A stretch of 64,000 nt of DNA from Lacinutrix algicola (lineage in GTDB: Bacteria > Bacteroidota > Bacteroidia > Flavobacteriales > Flavobacteriaceae): assembly GCF_001418085.1 (NCBI RefSeq), contig NZ_LIQH01000039.1:186001-250000 (forward strand). The letters are read 5' to 3'. Of this stretch, positions 1 to 8,764 are shown piece by piece. The notes under the pieces are model-generated. The model was not told the origin of the DNA and did not search any database. It worked only from the letters and a program-made list of their open reading frames with translations. The position numbers were made by a program, and so were the translations under genes. The first letter of the stretch is position 1; each line of letters starts with the position of its first letter.

Positions 1-1470
1 TAATAAATCGTATTCAATTTTATCTGGTGTATCTCCTGGTTGGTGATAATCGTCGTGAGTACCATTGAAATAGAAAATTACAGGAATATTATTTTTAGCA
101 AAGTTATAATGGTCACTTCTATAGTAATAACGGTTTGGATCGTTCTCGTCGTTAAACGTATAATCTAAATCTATGTTCATGTATTTAGTGTTCATAGCTT
201 CAGAAATATCGTGTAATTCTGTACTTAATTTATCACTTCCAATTAAGTATAAGTAATTTCTGTTTTTCTTTTCACGTTTAGGATCTAAACGCCCAATCAT
301 ATCTATGTTTAGGTTTGCAACAGTGTTTGCTAATGGAAAAATAGGATCATTCTCTGTATAATGTTTAGAACCTAAAAGTCCTTTCTCTTCTCCTGTTACG
401 TTAAGAAAAACAATAGAACGTTTTGGTCCATTACCTTCTTTTTTAGCTTTAGCAAAAGCTTCAGCTATTTCTAATACAGCTACAGTTCCAGAACCATCAT
501 CGTCGGCACCATTATATACTTTACCATCTTTAATACCTTCGTGGTCTAAGTGTGCAGAAATAACAATGTATTCGTTTGGTTTTTCGCTTCCTTTAATAAT
601 TGCAGCTACGTTTTCTGAGCTTATTTTTTCAGAATTATTTTTATAAGTAATATTCACATCAGATTTTACAGACATTGACTTTTCGTTAGTTTCAATATCG
701 TTAACTAAAGCTTTAGCTAAATCTGTATTAATTAGCATATACATCATGTCTTCTGCACCACCTGCTAAATTCATTCTTCCGCTTGAGCGACCAAAACGAT
801 TAGCTGCCATAGCGTAAACTTCTGGATAGTAAAATAAAAGTGCTTTAGCTCCTTTATTTTTTGCAACGTCTTGTTTTGATGCAAATGCTTGACGCATATT
901 AGACCATTTAGAGCCTTTATCTGTTCCAGTAATAACATAATTACCATCTGCGTTTTTTGGTTCTCCAGAACGAATTACAACAACTTTTCCTTTTACGTCT
1001 AAACCGTCGTAACTAGAATAATTTTCGTCGTCTATACCATAACCAGCAAAAACAATATCTTTTGTGTTTATTGTAGCATCTTTAGAAGAGACAACAGATA
1101 CGTAATCGTCTATGTTTGTAAAAGATTTTCCGTTGATGCTTAATTTTACATCTGGAGTTGCAATAATTTCTAATGGAACATTTTGAAAATAGTTACCATC
1201 GCTTTTTGCTGCAGGTATTTCGTCTTCTATGTAATGCTTTTTAATGAATTCTACAGCCATTTTCTGTCCTTCTTTACCAGTTTCACGACCTTCGAATTCG
1301 TCTCCAGCATAAATGTAAAGAGCAGTTTTTAAATCTTGAGAAGTAATAGTTTCTGCATATTTTGTTGGATCTGCAGGTGCTTTTGTGGTTGTTGTAGCAT
1401 CCTTGCTTTTAGAAGAGCCACATGCTGCTAATACTAGTGTAATAGCAAAAAGTGAAAGTAATTTTTTCAT
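1..1470 (-). CDS. M28 family zinc peptidase lipoprotein (partial, C-terminus off the window)
   Basis: Secreted metallopeptidase, probably an aminopeptidase acting outside the inner membrane. The ATG at 1470 opens a lipoprotein signal (MKKLLSLFAITLVLAAC, lipobox LAAC). 490 codons are present and the frame is still open at base 1. M28 metal-binding elements are visible: HLDHEG, then GADDDGSG, a TGEEKGLLGS segment with the general-base Glu, and a late DHYNF. Between the signal and the catalytic half, roughly residues 130-260 contain a PA-like inserted region. It is homologous along its catalytic half to the next gene downstream of its start (1555-2592), for example RYYYRSDHYNF in both, so the two are paralogues, the other lacking the insert. 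The substrate cannot be told from sequence. Confidence 0.9.
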   Translation of the reverse strand, partial: MKKLLSLFAITLVLAACGSSKSKDATTTTKAPADPTKYAETITSQDLKTALYIYAGDEFEGRETGKEGQKMAVEFIKKHYIEDEIPAAKSDGNYFQNVPLEIIATPDVKLSINGKSFTNIDDYVSVVSSKDATINTKDIVFAGYGIDDENYSSYDGLDVKGKVVVIRSGEPKNADGNYVITGTDKGSKWSNMRQAFASKQDVAKNKGAKALLFYYPEVYAMAANRFGRSSGRMNLAGGAEDMMYMLINTDLAKALVNDIETNEKSMSVKSDVNITYKNNSEKISSENVAAIIKGSEKPNEYIVISAHLDHEGIKDGKVYNGADDDGSGTVAVLEIAEAFAKAKKEGNGPKRSIVFLNVTGEEKGLLGSKHYTENDPIFPLANTVANLNIDMIGRLDPKREKKNRNYLYLIGSDKLSTELHDISEAMNTKYMNIDLDYTFNDENDPNRYYYRSDHYNFAKNNIPVIFYFNGTHDDYHQPGDTPDKIEYDLL

Positions 1471-1554
1471 TTAATAATGTAATGGTTTGATTAAGAAGTA
1501 AAAATACGTGAAAAAATAATGCCTTTAATATTTGTTGTATTTTTTTTAACAGCT

Positions 1555-2592
1555 TTAAATTTCCTCATTATGAGTTAAGAAATCAGTTCTATTTGCCAAT
1601 TGCCATGCTGTTGCAAAAATTAATTTAGTGCGTTTAGCTAATAACGGATAGTTTATTTTTTCTGGAGTATCTGTAGGTTTGTGATAATCTGGATGCTCTC
1701 CATTGAAGTAAAAAATAACTGGAATATTTTGCTGGGCAAAATTGTAATGATCACTTCTATAATAATATCTATTTTTATCGTTTTCGGCATTGTATTTATA
1801 ATCTAATTCTAAATTTGTAAATGCCTCGTTTGTTTTATATGAAATGTATTCTAATTCTTTACTAATTCTATCTGCACCAATAATGTAGATGTAATCAGGA
1901 TTTTTTTCGTGTATTTCATCTACACGACCAATCATATCTATATTAAGGTTTGCAATGGTTTTGTTTAATTTAAAAATAGGATTTTCTACATAAAACTTAG
2001 AACCTTGTAGTCCTATTTCTTCGGCTGTAAGATGTAAAAATAAAACGCTTCTTTTAGGCGAATGCCCTTTTAGTTCTGCAATTTTAAAGGCTTCAGCAAT
2101 TTCTGTTATTGCCATAGATCCAGAACCATTATCGTCTGCACCAAAATGGATACTGTCGTTTTCGATACCTAAATGATCTAAATGACCTGAAATAATTAAG
2201 ACTTCCTCGGGTTTCTCGCTTCCTTTTATATAAGCTAATACGTTTTCTGATGCACCAATTCCTTCTGGTAAAAAGTCTGCAGATATAGTTTGGTAGTAAG
2301 TAGAATCGTTAACTGCAGGAGCTATAGCTTTCGATTTATAGAAGTTTCTTAAATAGTCTGTTGCTTTTTTTTGACCTTCTTTTCCTGTGCCACGACCTTG
2401 AAATTCTTCTGAAGCAAAAATGGCTAATCTACTTTTTAAATCGGCAGCATTTATAGAGTTTGAATATTCTAGAATAAGTTCACTGTCTTGTATATTGACA
2501 CTGTTTTCTAAGTTTTCAATTTTAGTGCTATATTTAGTTTCTGCGCATGAACCAACGATTACAAACGCAGAAACTATAAGTAAAGATTTCAT
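1555..2592 (-). CDS. M28 family zinc peptidase lipoprotein, short form
   Basis: 345-residue secreted zinc peptidase. The N-terminus is a lipoprotein signal ending in VGSC (Cys16). The M28 catalytic pattern is complete: SGHLDHLG, GADDNGSGS, TAEEIGLQGS, NIDMIGRVD and RSDHYNF, so all metal ligands appear to be present. It lacks the PA-like insert of the neighbouring paralogue, which lies just downstream on the same strand with an 84-bp gap, so the pair look like a tandem duplication followed by loss or gain of the insert. It probably releases N-terminal amino acids from peptides at the cell surface or in the periplasm; the family assignment is firm, the exact substrate is not. Confidence 0.92.
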   Translation of the reverse strand: MKSLLIVSAFVIVGSCAETKYSTKIENLENSVNIQDSELILEYSNSINAADLKSRLAIFASEEFQGRGTGKEGQKKATDYLRNFYKSKAIAPAVNDSTYYQTISADFLPEGIGASENVLAYIKGSEKPEEVLIISGHLDHLGIENDSIHFGADDNGSGSMAITEIAEAFKIAELKGHSPKRSVLFLHLTAEEIGLQGSKFYVENPIFKLNKTIANLNIDMIGRVDEIHEKNPDYIYIIGADRISKELEYISYKTNEAFTNLELDYKYNAENDKNRYYYRSDHYNFAQQNIPVIFYFNGEHPDYHKPTDTPEKINYPLLAKRTKLIFATAWQLANRTDFLTHNEEI

Positions 2593-2648
2593 TTTAAATA
2601 AATTTATATATCAAATATATAGATAAATTCTTACAATTAGCAAAAACG

Positions 2649-2978
2649 TTATTCTGATATATCTATATCATTCAATTCCTCTATTGCATCTTCTTCAGAG
2701 TCTTTAGCACGTTGTTCAAGTTGTTCTGTATCTCCAACTTCGGTAGTTGCAGTAACAGATTTGTAAGTTGCTAATGCTAAAGAAATGATGGTTAATAGGA
2801 ATATAAGTTGAATTGTGTGTTTTGGTTGATTAGTACCTTTAGTTTTAATAAATGCTAATATTCCAAATATTAATGCTGCTATTGCAGGAAAATAAGCAAA
2901 ATTAGATAAAGGTAAAACCGATAAAATAACTGCAAATATTGCGCTTATTAATCCTAAAATAATAAATAATAATCTCAT
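2649..2978 (-). CDS. small membrane protein with acidic tail
   Basis: 109 residues. Two hydrophobic stretches make the first ~45 residues and a third spans about residues 55-75, followed by a strongly acidic, probably cytoplasmic or periplasmic tail (EQRAKDSEEDAIEELNDID). It lies 5 bp after the stop of the DUF3108-type gene on the same strand and is very likely cotranscribed with it. I recognise no functional family; similar short proteins are annotated only as hypothetical membrane proteins in Flavobacteriaceae. Confidence 0.7.
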   Translation of the reverse strand: MRLLFIILGLISAIFAVILSVLPLSNFAYFPAIAALIFGILAFIKTKGTNQPKHTIQLIFLLTIISLALATYKSVTATTEVGDTEQLEQRAKDSEEDAIEELNDIDISE

Positions 2979-2983
2979 AGTTT

Positions 2984-3766
2984 TTAATTTTTTAAACCTG
3001 TTGCGCTTTTAATTTTTAATTCTCCACTTCCTATCGCTACTTTAAATTTAGCATAAACAGGAATTTTATTTTCGTCTGCAGTTAACCAAACAAAATTATC
3101 GTTTCCTTTTAAAGCATTATTATTGATAAGGTTAATACGTAATTTATAACATTCTTTTTTGCCTAATGCAGTGTTAATAGTCTCTTTGGCAGCATAAGTA
3201 AATCTAAATCTCATCTCTTTATTGTCAAACAATACTTGAAAAGTATCACTATCTCCAACACTAGCTTTTTTAATATCTAGAGTTCTTAAATGGTAAATAG
3301 TTGTTACTATATCTTTTGTTCCACTACTAAATTTCACTGTTTTGTTAACATCCCAAAAACCAGAAGCAAAGTTTTTACTCTTTTTTCTAATTAAACTTTT
3401 TACAGATCTTGTTTTATGGTTAAAGTTGTACTTAACAAATTTGTAATGCCCGCCTTCGTTAATATCACGCTTGTATAGATAAGGTGTTAATGTTTTTGGG
3501 TTAACATAACTCTCGTAAAGATCTCTAATTTTAAAAAAATCATCCCATTTACTATAAGTTGTTGCTTTAGTTTTTAAGCGTAATAAGGTTCCGCTTTTTG
3601 TTTTTACATTACTAGTTGTCATTGTTACTTCTGCAAAATCCGTCATTAATCCAGACATGGTGTAACCAGCAGTAAAAGTTAAATTTTCTCCTCCTTTAAA
3701 TGCATTGTTTTGAGCGCTTGTTAAAACAGAAAAACTAAGTGCTAAGAGTATAAAAAAATGTTTCAT
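2984..3766 (-). CDS. DUF3108-type exported protein
   Basis: 260 residues with a Sec signal peptide (MKHFFILLALSFSVLTSAQ). The remainder fits the DUF3108 pattern: a beta-rich protein opening with GGENLTFTAGY, a 'trajectory' of TYSKWDDFFKIRDLYESYV, and a C-terminal stretch with KKECYKLRIN and VWLTADENKIPVYAKFKV. DUF3108 proteins are periplasmic or outer-membrane-associated and of unknown function in Bacteroidota. Just 5 bp separates it from the small membrane protein downstream, so they form a two-gene operon. The family call is by recognition of motifs, not a search. Confidence 0.75.
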   Translation of the reverse strand: MKHFFILLALSFSVLTSAQNNAFKGGENLTFTAGYTMSGLMTDFAEVTMTTSNVKTKSGTLLRLKTKATTYSKWDDFFKIRDLYESYVNPKTLTPYLYKRDINEGGHYKFVKYNFNHKTRSVKSLIRKKSKNFASGFWDVNKTVKFSSGTKDIVTTIYHLRTLDIKKASVGDSDTFQVLFDNKEMRFRFTYAAKETINTALGKKECYKLRINLINNNALKGNDNFVWLTADENKIPVYAKFKVAIGSGELKIKSATGLKN

Positions 3767-3855
3767 AAATATTATTTAAGTTTCAAATATAGATAATGTA
3801 AACACGAACTGTGCCTAAATTATTGTGTTTAGCTTTTATTTAATATTTTTCACTT

Positions 3856-5190
3856 TTATTTTAAAAGTAGACTTCTTAAAATACTTTGTACATCGCTATT
3901 ATCTTTTTGTTTTATTAAAAAAGGTTCTAGTTCGTGGTCATGTAAAATTTGTTCATTTTTATCTATAAAACCATAACCTAAATATGCTCCATTTTTAACT
4001 ATTACAAAAGCGTCTTCATAATCATATCTACCTTTTTCTTTTATCACAATATCTTGGCTATCGTTAACTATTTGGCAAATGGCATTGGTAACACGCTCGT
4101 TGTAATCTGCAATGTCTTCATTGCCTTTGCAAATACCTTTACATGTTTTTAGTATGTAGTGAGAGCATTCATCTACACCTTCTTGTAAATGGCAAAACTT
4201 AGGGCACAAGTTAAATTGTTCGCAAACACGTTCTAAAAACAAACGTGCATCTCGCAAACTATAAAAGGTAATTATTGGGTTTGGTGTTGCTTTACTATTG
4301 TTAATAGCAATATGCATAACGTCGTTTCTATCTTGATAACTAAAGAGCGAAAAACCTTTGGGCGCGCGTTTAGAGACTTTATTATATTCTGGAAAATGAT
4401 GTTTAATGGCTGCATCTTCCATTAATAAAGCAATAAGCTCGCTACCAGATAATTCAAAATCGATATCTGCAGTTTCTCTAACCATATCTAAAGCCTTTTG
4501 AGTTTTACTATGGAAATGACTGAGTACTCTCTTTTTTATGTCTTTAGATTTACCAACATAAATAATTTCTCCTTTCTTATTTTTTAATTTATAAATACCT
4601 GTAGCATTTGGTAAGGCATTAAAAGTTTCTTTTGGTAGGTTAGGAGGTAAGGTGGCTTCCTTGTTTTTTTTATTTAAAAATTCAGAAAAAATAGCTTCTG
4701 CATTTTCTTGAGATTGTAAAATTTTAAAAAGAATAACAGTAGCCTCGGCATCACCTCTTGCTCTATGTCGTCCGTTTATATTTATATCTAAATCTTTACA
4801 AAGTTTTCCTAAACTATAACTTTTATGTCCAGGCAATAATTTTCTACTTAAGCGAATGGTGCAGAGCTTTTTTCTTGTAAAGTCTATATTTATAGCCTTA
4901 AATTCGTTTCTAATTACGTTATAATCGAAATTTACATTGTGAGCTACAAAAGTAGTGCCTTCAGTAATATCTAAAACCTGTTGTGCAACTTCATGAAATT
5001 CTGGAGCGTCTTTTACAGTATTATTATCTATTCCTGTTAAAGCAGTAATATGGTCTGGTATGTAACAGTTTGGGTTTACTAAGGAAGTAAACTCGTCTAC
5101 AATAACATCGCCATCGTATTTAAACACCGAGATTTCGGTAATTCTGTTAGTTCTTCCTGAGGTTTCAACGTCTATTATAGTGTATTGCAA
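3856..5190 (-). CDS. DEDD 3'-5' exonuclease fused to GIY-YIG endonuclease
   Basis: 444 residues. Residues 1-165 are a DnaQ-type exonuclease: the first acidic pair is in IIDVETSG, the second motif in AHNVNFDYN and the third in HRARGDAEA, so the catalytic DEDDh set is present. Residues ~195-275 are a GIY-YIG domain (TGIYKLKNKKGEIIYVGKS followed by a conserved Arg and an ALLMEDAAIKHHFPEYN helix), as in UvrC and Cho. A cysteine cluster follows (CPKFCHLQEGVDEC, CKGICKG). This architecture is known in Bacteroidota and other phyla, where it is usually labelled as a Pol III epsilon-like protein, but it is more likely a DNA repair nuclease than a replicative proofreader. It is followed by a convergent-free gap before the DUF3108 gene. 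Confidence 0.9.
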   Translation of the reverse strand: MQYTIIDVETSGRTNRITEISVFKYDGDVIVDEFTSLVNPNCYIPDHITALTGIDNNTVKDAPEFHEVAQQVLDITEGTTFVAHNVNFDYNVIRNEFKAINIDFTRKKLCTIRLSRKLLPGHKSYSLGKLCKDLDININGRHRARGDAEATVILFKILQSQENAEAIFSEFLNKKNKEATLPPNLPKETFNALPNATGIYKLKNKKGEIIYVGKSKDIKKRVLSHFHSKTQKALDMVRETADIDFELSGSELIALLMEDAAIKHHFPEYNKVSKRAPKGFSLFSYQDRNDVMHIAINNSKATPNPIITFYSLRDARLFLERVCEQFNLCPKFCHLQEGVDECSHYILKTCKGICKGNEDIADYNERVTNAICQIVNDSQDIVIKEKGRYDYEDAFVIVKNGAYLGYGFIDKNEQILHDHELEPFLIKQKDNSDVQSILRSLLLK

Positions 5191-5222
5191 TGCGTTATTT
5201 TTAAACTGAAAATTAATAGCTG

Positions 5223-5651
5223 TTATTGTAGTTTGTTCGATGTTGTTTCATCTACTTTCTTCCACATGTGTTCTGATGTTAAATAGAAGCTACCCACAAA
5301 ATCGAAATTACATTCGTTTGGTGAGATTATAGATAAAAACGGTTGTCCTTTTTTATCTTTGTACAAATGATAAACCTCTCCAAGATCTGGCTGAAAACTA
5401 AACTTAGCATTATAGACTAAGTTGTTGTATTCTAGCTCTTCTATCATTTTATCGTACTCAGCTTTAAGCTCTAAATATTTAGCTTTAAGTTGTTTGTTGG
5501 CTTTATTAACGTTTTTGTTTTTCCAAGTAATATTTTCAGTTACTTTAATAGCGGGAGCTCCAACATTTGTACCATAAGGTTTTAAAGCAGCATCGTATTG
5601 CTGACTTTCTTTATTAAATACAACGTTATCTGGTTTTTTTGCGTCAGACAT
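5223..5651 (-). CDS. DUF2452-type protein (C1orf50-like)
   Basis: 142 residues, soluble, no signal. The N-terminal part has PDNVVFNKESQQYD and YGTNVGAPAI, followed by a Lys-rich helical segment, then a compact C-terminal module with VYHLYKDKKGQPFLSIISP, FVGSFYLTSEHMWKKVD. That order matches the DUF2452 family also found in eukaryotes as C1orf50; the function is unknown. It is upstream of the exonuclease/GIY-YIG gene on the same strand with a 32-bp gap, so they may be cotranscribed, but that is no proof of a shared role. Confidence 0.7.
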   Translation of the reverse strand: MSDAKKPDNVVFNKESQQYDAALKPYGTNVGAPAIKVTENITWKNKNVNKANKQLKAKYLELKAEYDKMIEELEYNNLVYNAKFSFQPDLGEVYHLYKDKKGQPFLSIISPNECNFDFVGSFYLTSEHMWKKVDETTSNKLQ

Positions 5652-5753
5652 TTTTCTTTTTTTAGCTCTGTAAAGATAAGAGATTAAAATTTTGGAATGA
5701 AATATTTTAAGAGTTGCTAATTCTCTTCATTAGGCATTAGATTTTTTATCAGG

Positions 5754-5796
5754 TGATATTTATCATCTTTTAACCATTCATTTCAATATAAATTTG
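5754..5796 (+). promoter_or_regulatory. Fnr-type box plus -7 element of hemN
   Basis: TGATATTTATCA at 5754-5765 is a perfect TGAT-N4-ATCA palindrome. TAAATTTG at 5789-5796 matches the Bacteroidota -7 consensus TANNTTTG and begins 35 bp after the box start, placing the box centre close to -41.5, the class II activator position. The predicted start near 5801 leaves a ~16-nt leader before hemN. No such match exists in the other direction, so the site serves hemN only. Confidence 0.8.
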
Positions 5797-5816
5797 CTTT
5801 AAAATAGTTTATAAAA

Positions 5817-7181
5817 ATGAATACATCTCTAATAGCAAAATACAACGTAGCAGGACCAAGATATACCAGTTACCCAACAGTTCCTTATTGGGATAATGAT
5901 TCGTTTTCGTTGAAATTATGGAAAGCATCGCTTAAAAAAAGCTTTGACGAGAGTAATGATACTGATGGCGTAAGCTTGTACATTCACCTTCCTTTTTGCG
6001 AGAGTATGTGTACCTTTTGTGGTTGCCATAAACGCATAACAAAAAACCATGGAGTAGAAGTACCATACATAGAATCTTTAATCGAAGAATTTAGGCTTTA
6101 TAGACGTTTTCTTGGTAAGACGCCTAACGTTAAAGAATTACATATTGGTGGTGGAACGCCTACTTTTTTTAAACCTGAAAACATAAAAACACTCCTAAAC
6201 GCATTAAACTCAATTGGGAAATTTAGTGAAGATTGCGAGTTAAGTTTTGAAGGACACCCGAATAACACAACCGAAGCACATTTAAAAATGTTTTCAGACT
6301 ATAATTTTAAACGTGTAAGTTATGGTGTTCAAGATTATAATTTAAAAGTACAAAAAGCAATAAATAGAATTCAACCTTTCGAGAATGTAAAACAAGCTAC
6401 AGAAGCTTCAAGAGTAGAAGGCTTTACATCTGTTGGCCATGATATTATTTTTGGTTTACCGTTTCAAACAGTGGAAGATGTTGAGAATACTATTAATAAA
6501 ACAATTACCTTAAAACCAGAACGTATCGCGTTTTACAGTTATGCACATGTGCCATGGATTAAAGGAAACGGACAACGTGGTTATAACGATCAAGATTTGC
6601 CTACTGCAACTCAAAAACGTTTACAATACGAAAAAGGCAAACAAATGTTGCTTGAAGCTGGTTATTTTGAAATAGGTATGGATCATTTTTCATTACCTAC
6701 AGATTCACTTTACAAGGCACACGAAAACCAAAAACTACATCGTAATTTTATGGGATACACCGTAACTAATACTAAAGTAATGATTGGTTTAGGAGCATCT
6801 GCAATTAGCGATAGTTGGTATGGTTTTGCACAAAATGATAAAGGTATTGAAAGTTACAAATCGCTTGTTAAACAAGGTATAATACCTGTTTTTAGAGGAC
6901 ATATTTTAAATGAAGAAGATTTAATAATACGCAAACACATTCTTAACTTAATGTGTAAGTTCGAAACCTCTTGGAAAACCGAGGCATTAATGTTTAATGA
7001 ACTTCCAGATGTACTTATTAAGTTAAAAGAACTCGAAAACGATGGTTTAATAGAAATCGATTCTAAAACAATACGTGTTACAGAAAAAGGTAGACCGTTT
7101 GTAAGAAACGTTTGCTTACCATTCGATAGACGTTTACAACGTAACAAACCAGAAACACAAGTGTTTTCTATGACTATTTAA
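5817..7181 (+). CDS. hemN: oxygen-independent coproporphyrinogen III oxidase HemN
   Basis: 454 residues. Radical-SAM enzyme that decarboxylates coproporphyrinogen III to protoporphyrinogen IX without oxygen, feeding haem to respiratory cytochromes under low oxygen. The iron-sulfur motif CxxxCxFCxC is intact (CESMCTFCGC, Cys61, 65, 68 and 70), followed by LHIGGGTPTFF and a typical HemN N-terminal YNVAGPRYTSYPT arm that distinguishes true HemN from HemW. Length is normal for bacterial HemN. An Fnr-type box with a well-placed -7 element lies directly upstream, which fits a gene induced together with the cbb3 oxidase encoded convergently downstream. Confidence 0.97.
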   Translation: MNTSLIAKYNVAGPRYTSYPTVPYWDNDSFSLKLWKASLKKSFDESNDTDGVSLYIHLPFCESMCTFCGCHKRITKNHGVEVPYIESLIEEFRLYRRFLGKTPNVKELHIGGGTPTFFKPENIKTLLNALNSIGKFSEDCELSFEGHPNNTTEAHLKMFSDYNFKRVSYGVQDYNLKVQKAINRIQPFENVKQATEASRVEGFTSVGHDIIFGLPFQTVEDVENTINKTITLKPERIAFYSYAHVPWIKGNGQRGYNDQDLPTATQKRLQYEKGKQMLLEAGYFEIGMDHFSLPTDSLYKAHENQKLHRNFMGYTVTNTKVMIGLGASAISDSWYGFAQNDKGIESYKSLVKQGIIPVFRGHILNEEDLIIRKHILNLMCKFETSWKTEALMFNELPDVLIKLKELENDGLIEIDSKTIRVTEKGRPFVRNVCLPFDRRLQRNKPETQVFSMTI

Positions 7182-7197
7182 AAGAACATAGAAGAGT

Positions 7198-7244
7198 TAA
7201 ACAAAAAAAGGAAAGCCACTATATTCTCTTCTTTTTTGTTTAAA
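7198..7244. terminator. possible bidirectional terminator between hemN and the cbb3 operon
   Basis: An interrupted inverted repeat (TTAAACAAAAAA on the left, TTTTTTGTTTAA on the right) separates two converging transcription units. The stem is AT-only and the loop long, so this is a weak call. Confidence 0.35.
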
Positions 7245-7268
7245 TGTTTTAGTGATTTTTTAAAATTA

Positions 7269-7433
7269 CTAAAGCTCAGTAGAAGTCTCATCGTTAGAGG
7301 TGTCACTTTTCTTTTTACCGCTTCTAGACATGTTGTAGACAATAAGCGATAATACAAGGCATACAAGAAGAAAAAAGCCAATAAAAATTGCTCCCATTGT
7401 CCAATTAACTATAAGTATTATTAAACTTTCCAT
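7269..7433 (-). CDS. 54-residue single-span membrane protein at the end of the cbb3 operon
   Basis: Short frame with an ATG at 7433 and TAG at 7269-7271. The first ~34 residues are one hydrophobic helix (MESLIILIVNWTMGAIFIG onward), then a short basic turn (RSGKKK) and a hydrophilic Ser/Thr/Glu-rich tail. It follows the TauE-like gene on the same strand after a 30-bp gap and precedes a possible terminator, so it is the last gene of the oxidase operon. The clear membrane-anchor composition and position support a real gene. It could be an assembly factor or accessory subunit for the oxidase; that is inference. Confidence 0.65.
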   Translation of the reverse strand: MESLIILIVNWTMGAIFIGFFLLVCLVLSLIVYNMSRSGKKKSDTSNDETSTEL

Positions 7434-7463
7434 TAGTGTTATATTTTTAAATTATTAATTTTT

Positions 7464-8171
7464 TTAATGACAATTAAACTGAGAATCTACTTGCTCTACA
7501 GTAACCATATTAGATGGTGATAAATAAGGAATTCCTAAGCCTAAACCACGAATAATAAACAGTAAACCAACAACAACTACAAAAGCAGGAATCAATTTTA
7601 AAACACGTTGTTTTACGGTTTTAGTAAGAAAATTACCAAGGTAAATAGCAGTCGTCATAAGCGGTACAGTTCCTAAACCAAATAAGGCCATATACAAACT
7701 ACCTTCCCAATAACTTCCAGTTGCTAAAGCTCCAAAAATTGCCATATAAACAAGTCCGCAAGGCAATAAACCATTAAGATACCCAATAGTAAAAAAGGTA
7801 CTAGGTTTCTTCTTTTTTAAATTAGCTCCCATTTTACTTTTCACTTTACCAACTAGCTTATAAATAGGTTTAGAAAAGTTATATCTGTTAAATAATTTAG
7901 TAGGTATTAATATGGTAATAATCATTAACGCACCAATACCAATAGAGAGTTGCTGTTGTAAACCAAATAAATTTAAGCTTTTACCAACAGCACCAAAAAT
8001 AAGACCTAAAACGCTATACGTTAAAATACGGCCAGCATGATAACTCAATAATTGTAGAATACGTTTGGTTTTGTTTTCACGATCTAAAGGCAATAAAAAG
8101 GCAATAGGTCCACACATACCAACACAGTGAAAACTTCCTAATAAGCCAAATATAATTGCCGAAATTAACAT
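7464..8171 (-). CDS. TauE/SafE-like membrane protein of the cbb3 cluster
   Basis: 235 residues, about six transmembrane segments. The opening HCVGMCGPIAFLL motif is typical of the short TauE/SafE-like proteins regularly encoded beside ccoGHI in Bacteroidota and Proteobacteria. A second conserved glycine/cysteine motif, NGLLPCGLVYMA, lies in the middle. The name 'sulfite exporter' comes from distant relatives; in this context a role in copper handling or cytochrome maturation for the oxidase is more plausible. Its ATG overlaps the ccoH stop by one base (8171), which indicates translational coupling. Confidence 0.85.
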   Translation of the reverse strand: MLISAIIFGLLGSFHCVGMCGPIAFLLPLDRENKTKRILQLLSYHAGRILTYSVLGLIFGAVGKSLNLFGLQQQLSIGIGALMIITILIPTKLFNRYNFSKPIYKLVGKVKSKMGANLKKKKPSTFFTIGYLNGLLPCGLVYMAIFGALATGSYWEGSLYMALFGLGTVPLMTTAIYLGNFLTKTVKQRVLKLIPAFVVVVGLLFIIRGLGLGIPYLSPSNMVTVEQVDSQFNCH

Positions 8172-8617
8172 TAATACGTTATCTGTTCTTTATATAAATA
8201 TGGTGTGCCTTCGTACATGAAATCGATTGTAATGTTCCAACGACCGCCTAACATCTTATTGTCAGGTATGAGCAAATGTGAAGATGTTAGATTTAACTCT
8301 TGGTCAAAATCCAACGTTTCATTAGACGGTCTGTATAGAAACACTTTTCCTTTAATTTTAGATAGTTCAAGTTCCTTTGGAAACACCAATAGCCAACCAT
8401 TATCAGTTTTTTTACTTACAAACCTCTCTGATAAATTGTTTGTATTCGTTTCGGCATCAATTTCATTTTGATATAGCATTTCTTTAGCATAATAATCCTC
8501 AGTAACTAAATCATGGCTAAAAGATTCTGTTGTACTCATTAAATAAACAAAATATAATATAAAGCACATAAATGCAGCCATAACAACAACTATACTTTTT
8601 CCCCAATTCCATTTCAT
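8171..8617 (-). CDS. ccoH: FixH/CcoH family cbb3 oxidase assembly protein
   Basis: 148 residues with one N-terminal transmembrane helix and an exported domain. FixH features visible are the short cytoplasmic MKWNWGK start, the DLVTEDYYAKEMLYQNEID motif just after the membrane span, and a beta-rich domain with a conserved GRWNITIDF near the end. CcoH is needed for stability and assembly of the cbb3 oxidase in well-studied proteobacteria. It sits between ccoG and the TauE-like gene. The 147-bp gap to ccoG holds a GC-rich repeat-like element. Confidence 0.9.
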   Translation of the reverse strand: MKWNWGKSIVVVMAAFMCFILYFVYLMSTTESFSHDLVTEDYYAKEMLYQNEIDAETNTNNLSERFVSKKTDNGWLLVFPKELELSKIKGKVFLYRPSNETLDFDQELNLTSSHLLIPDNKMLGGRWNITIDFMYEGTPYLYKEQITY

Positions 8618-8639
8618 AGTACTTGTGTTTTAATTTTTT

Positions 8640-8727
8640 TGGCGTGACCACAAGGGTCAGGCTGTACGTTTCAATTCCTCGCTCGTGCCTCGCTGTGGGA
8701 TTTCCACTGCCATCCTTCACGCAAGCA
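8640..8727. repeat. GC-rich intergenic element inside the cbb3 operon
   Basis: About 85 bp of markedly higher GC than the flanks, running from GGCGTGACCACAAGGGTCAG to the TTCACGCAAGC end, with short internal complementary segments. From memory, very similar units are scattered between genes in several Flavobacteriaceae genomes. I see only one copy in this window, so its repeat status rests on that recollection. Confidence 0.5.
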
Positions 8728-8764
8728 TTTTTACTAGAGTAAGAACCTCAAACATTATATTTGT

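Noticed and set aside
7178-7381. A 67-codon minus-strand frame after hemN
   Set aside because: It overlaps the better 54-residue membrane protein in another frame, which has its own ATG, a clear helix and operon spacing.
8517-8720. A 67-codon minus-strand frame across the ccoG-ccoH gap
   Set aside because: It runs through the GC-rich element and the ccoH start in a different frame; its peptide is that of the repeat-like unit, not of a gene.
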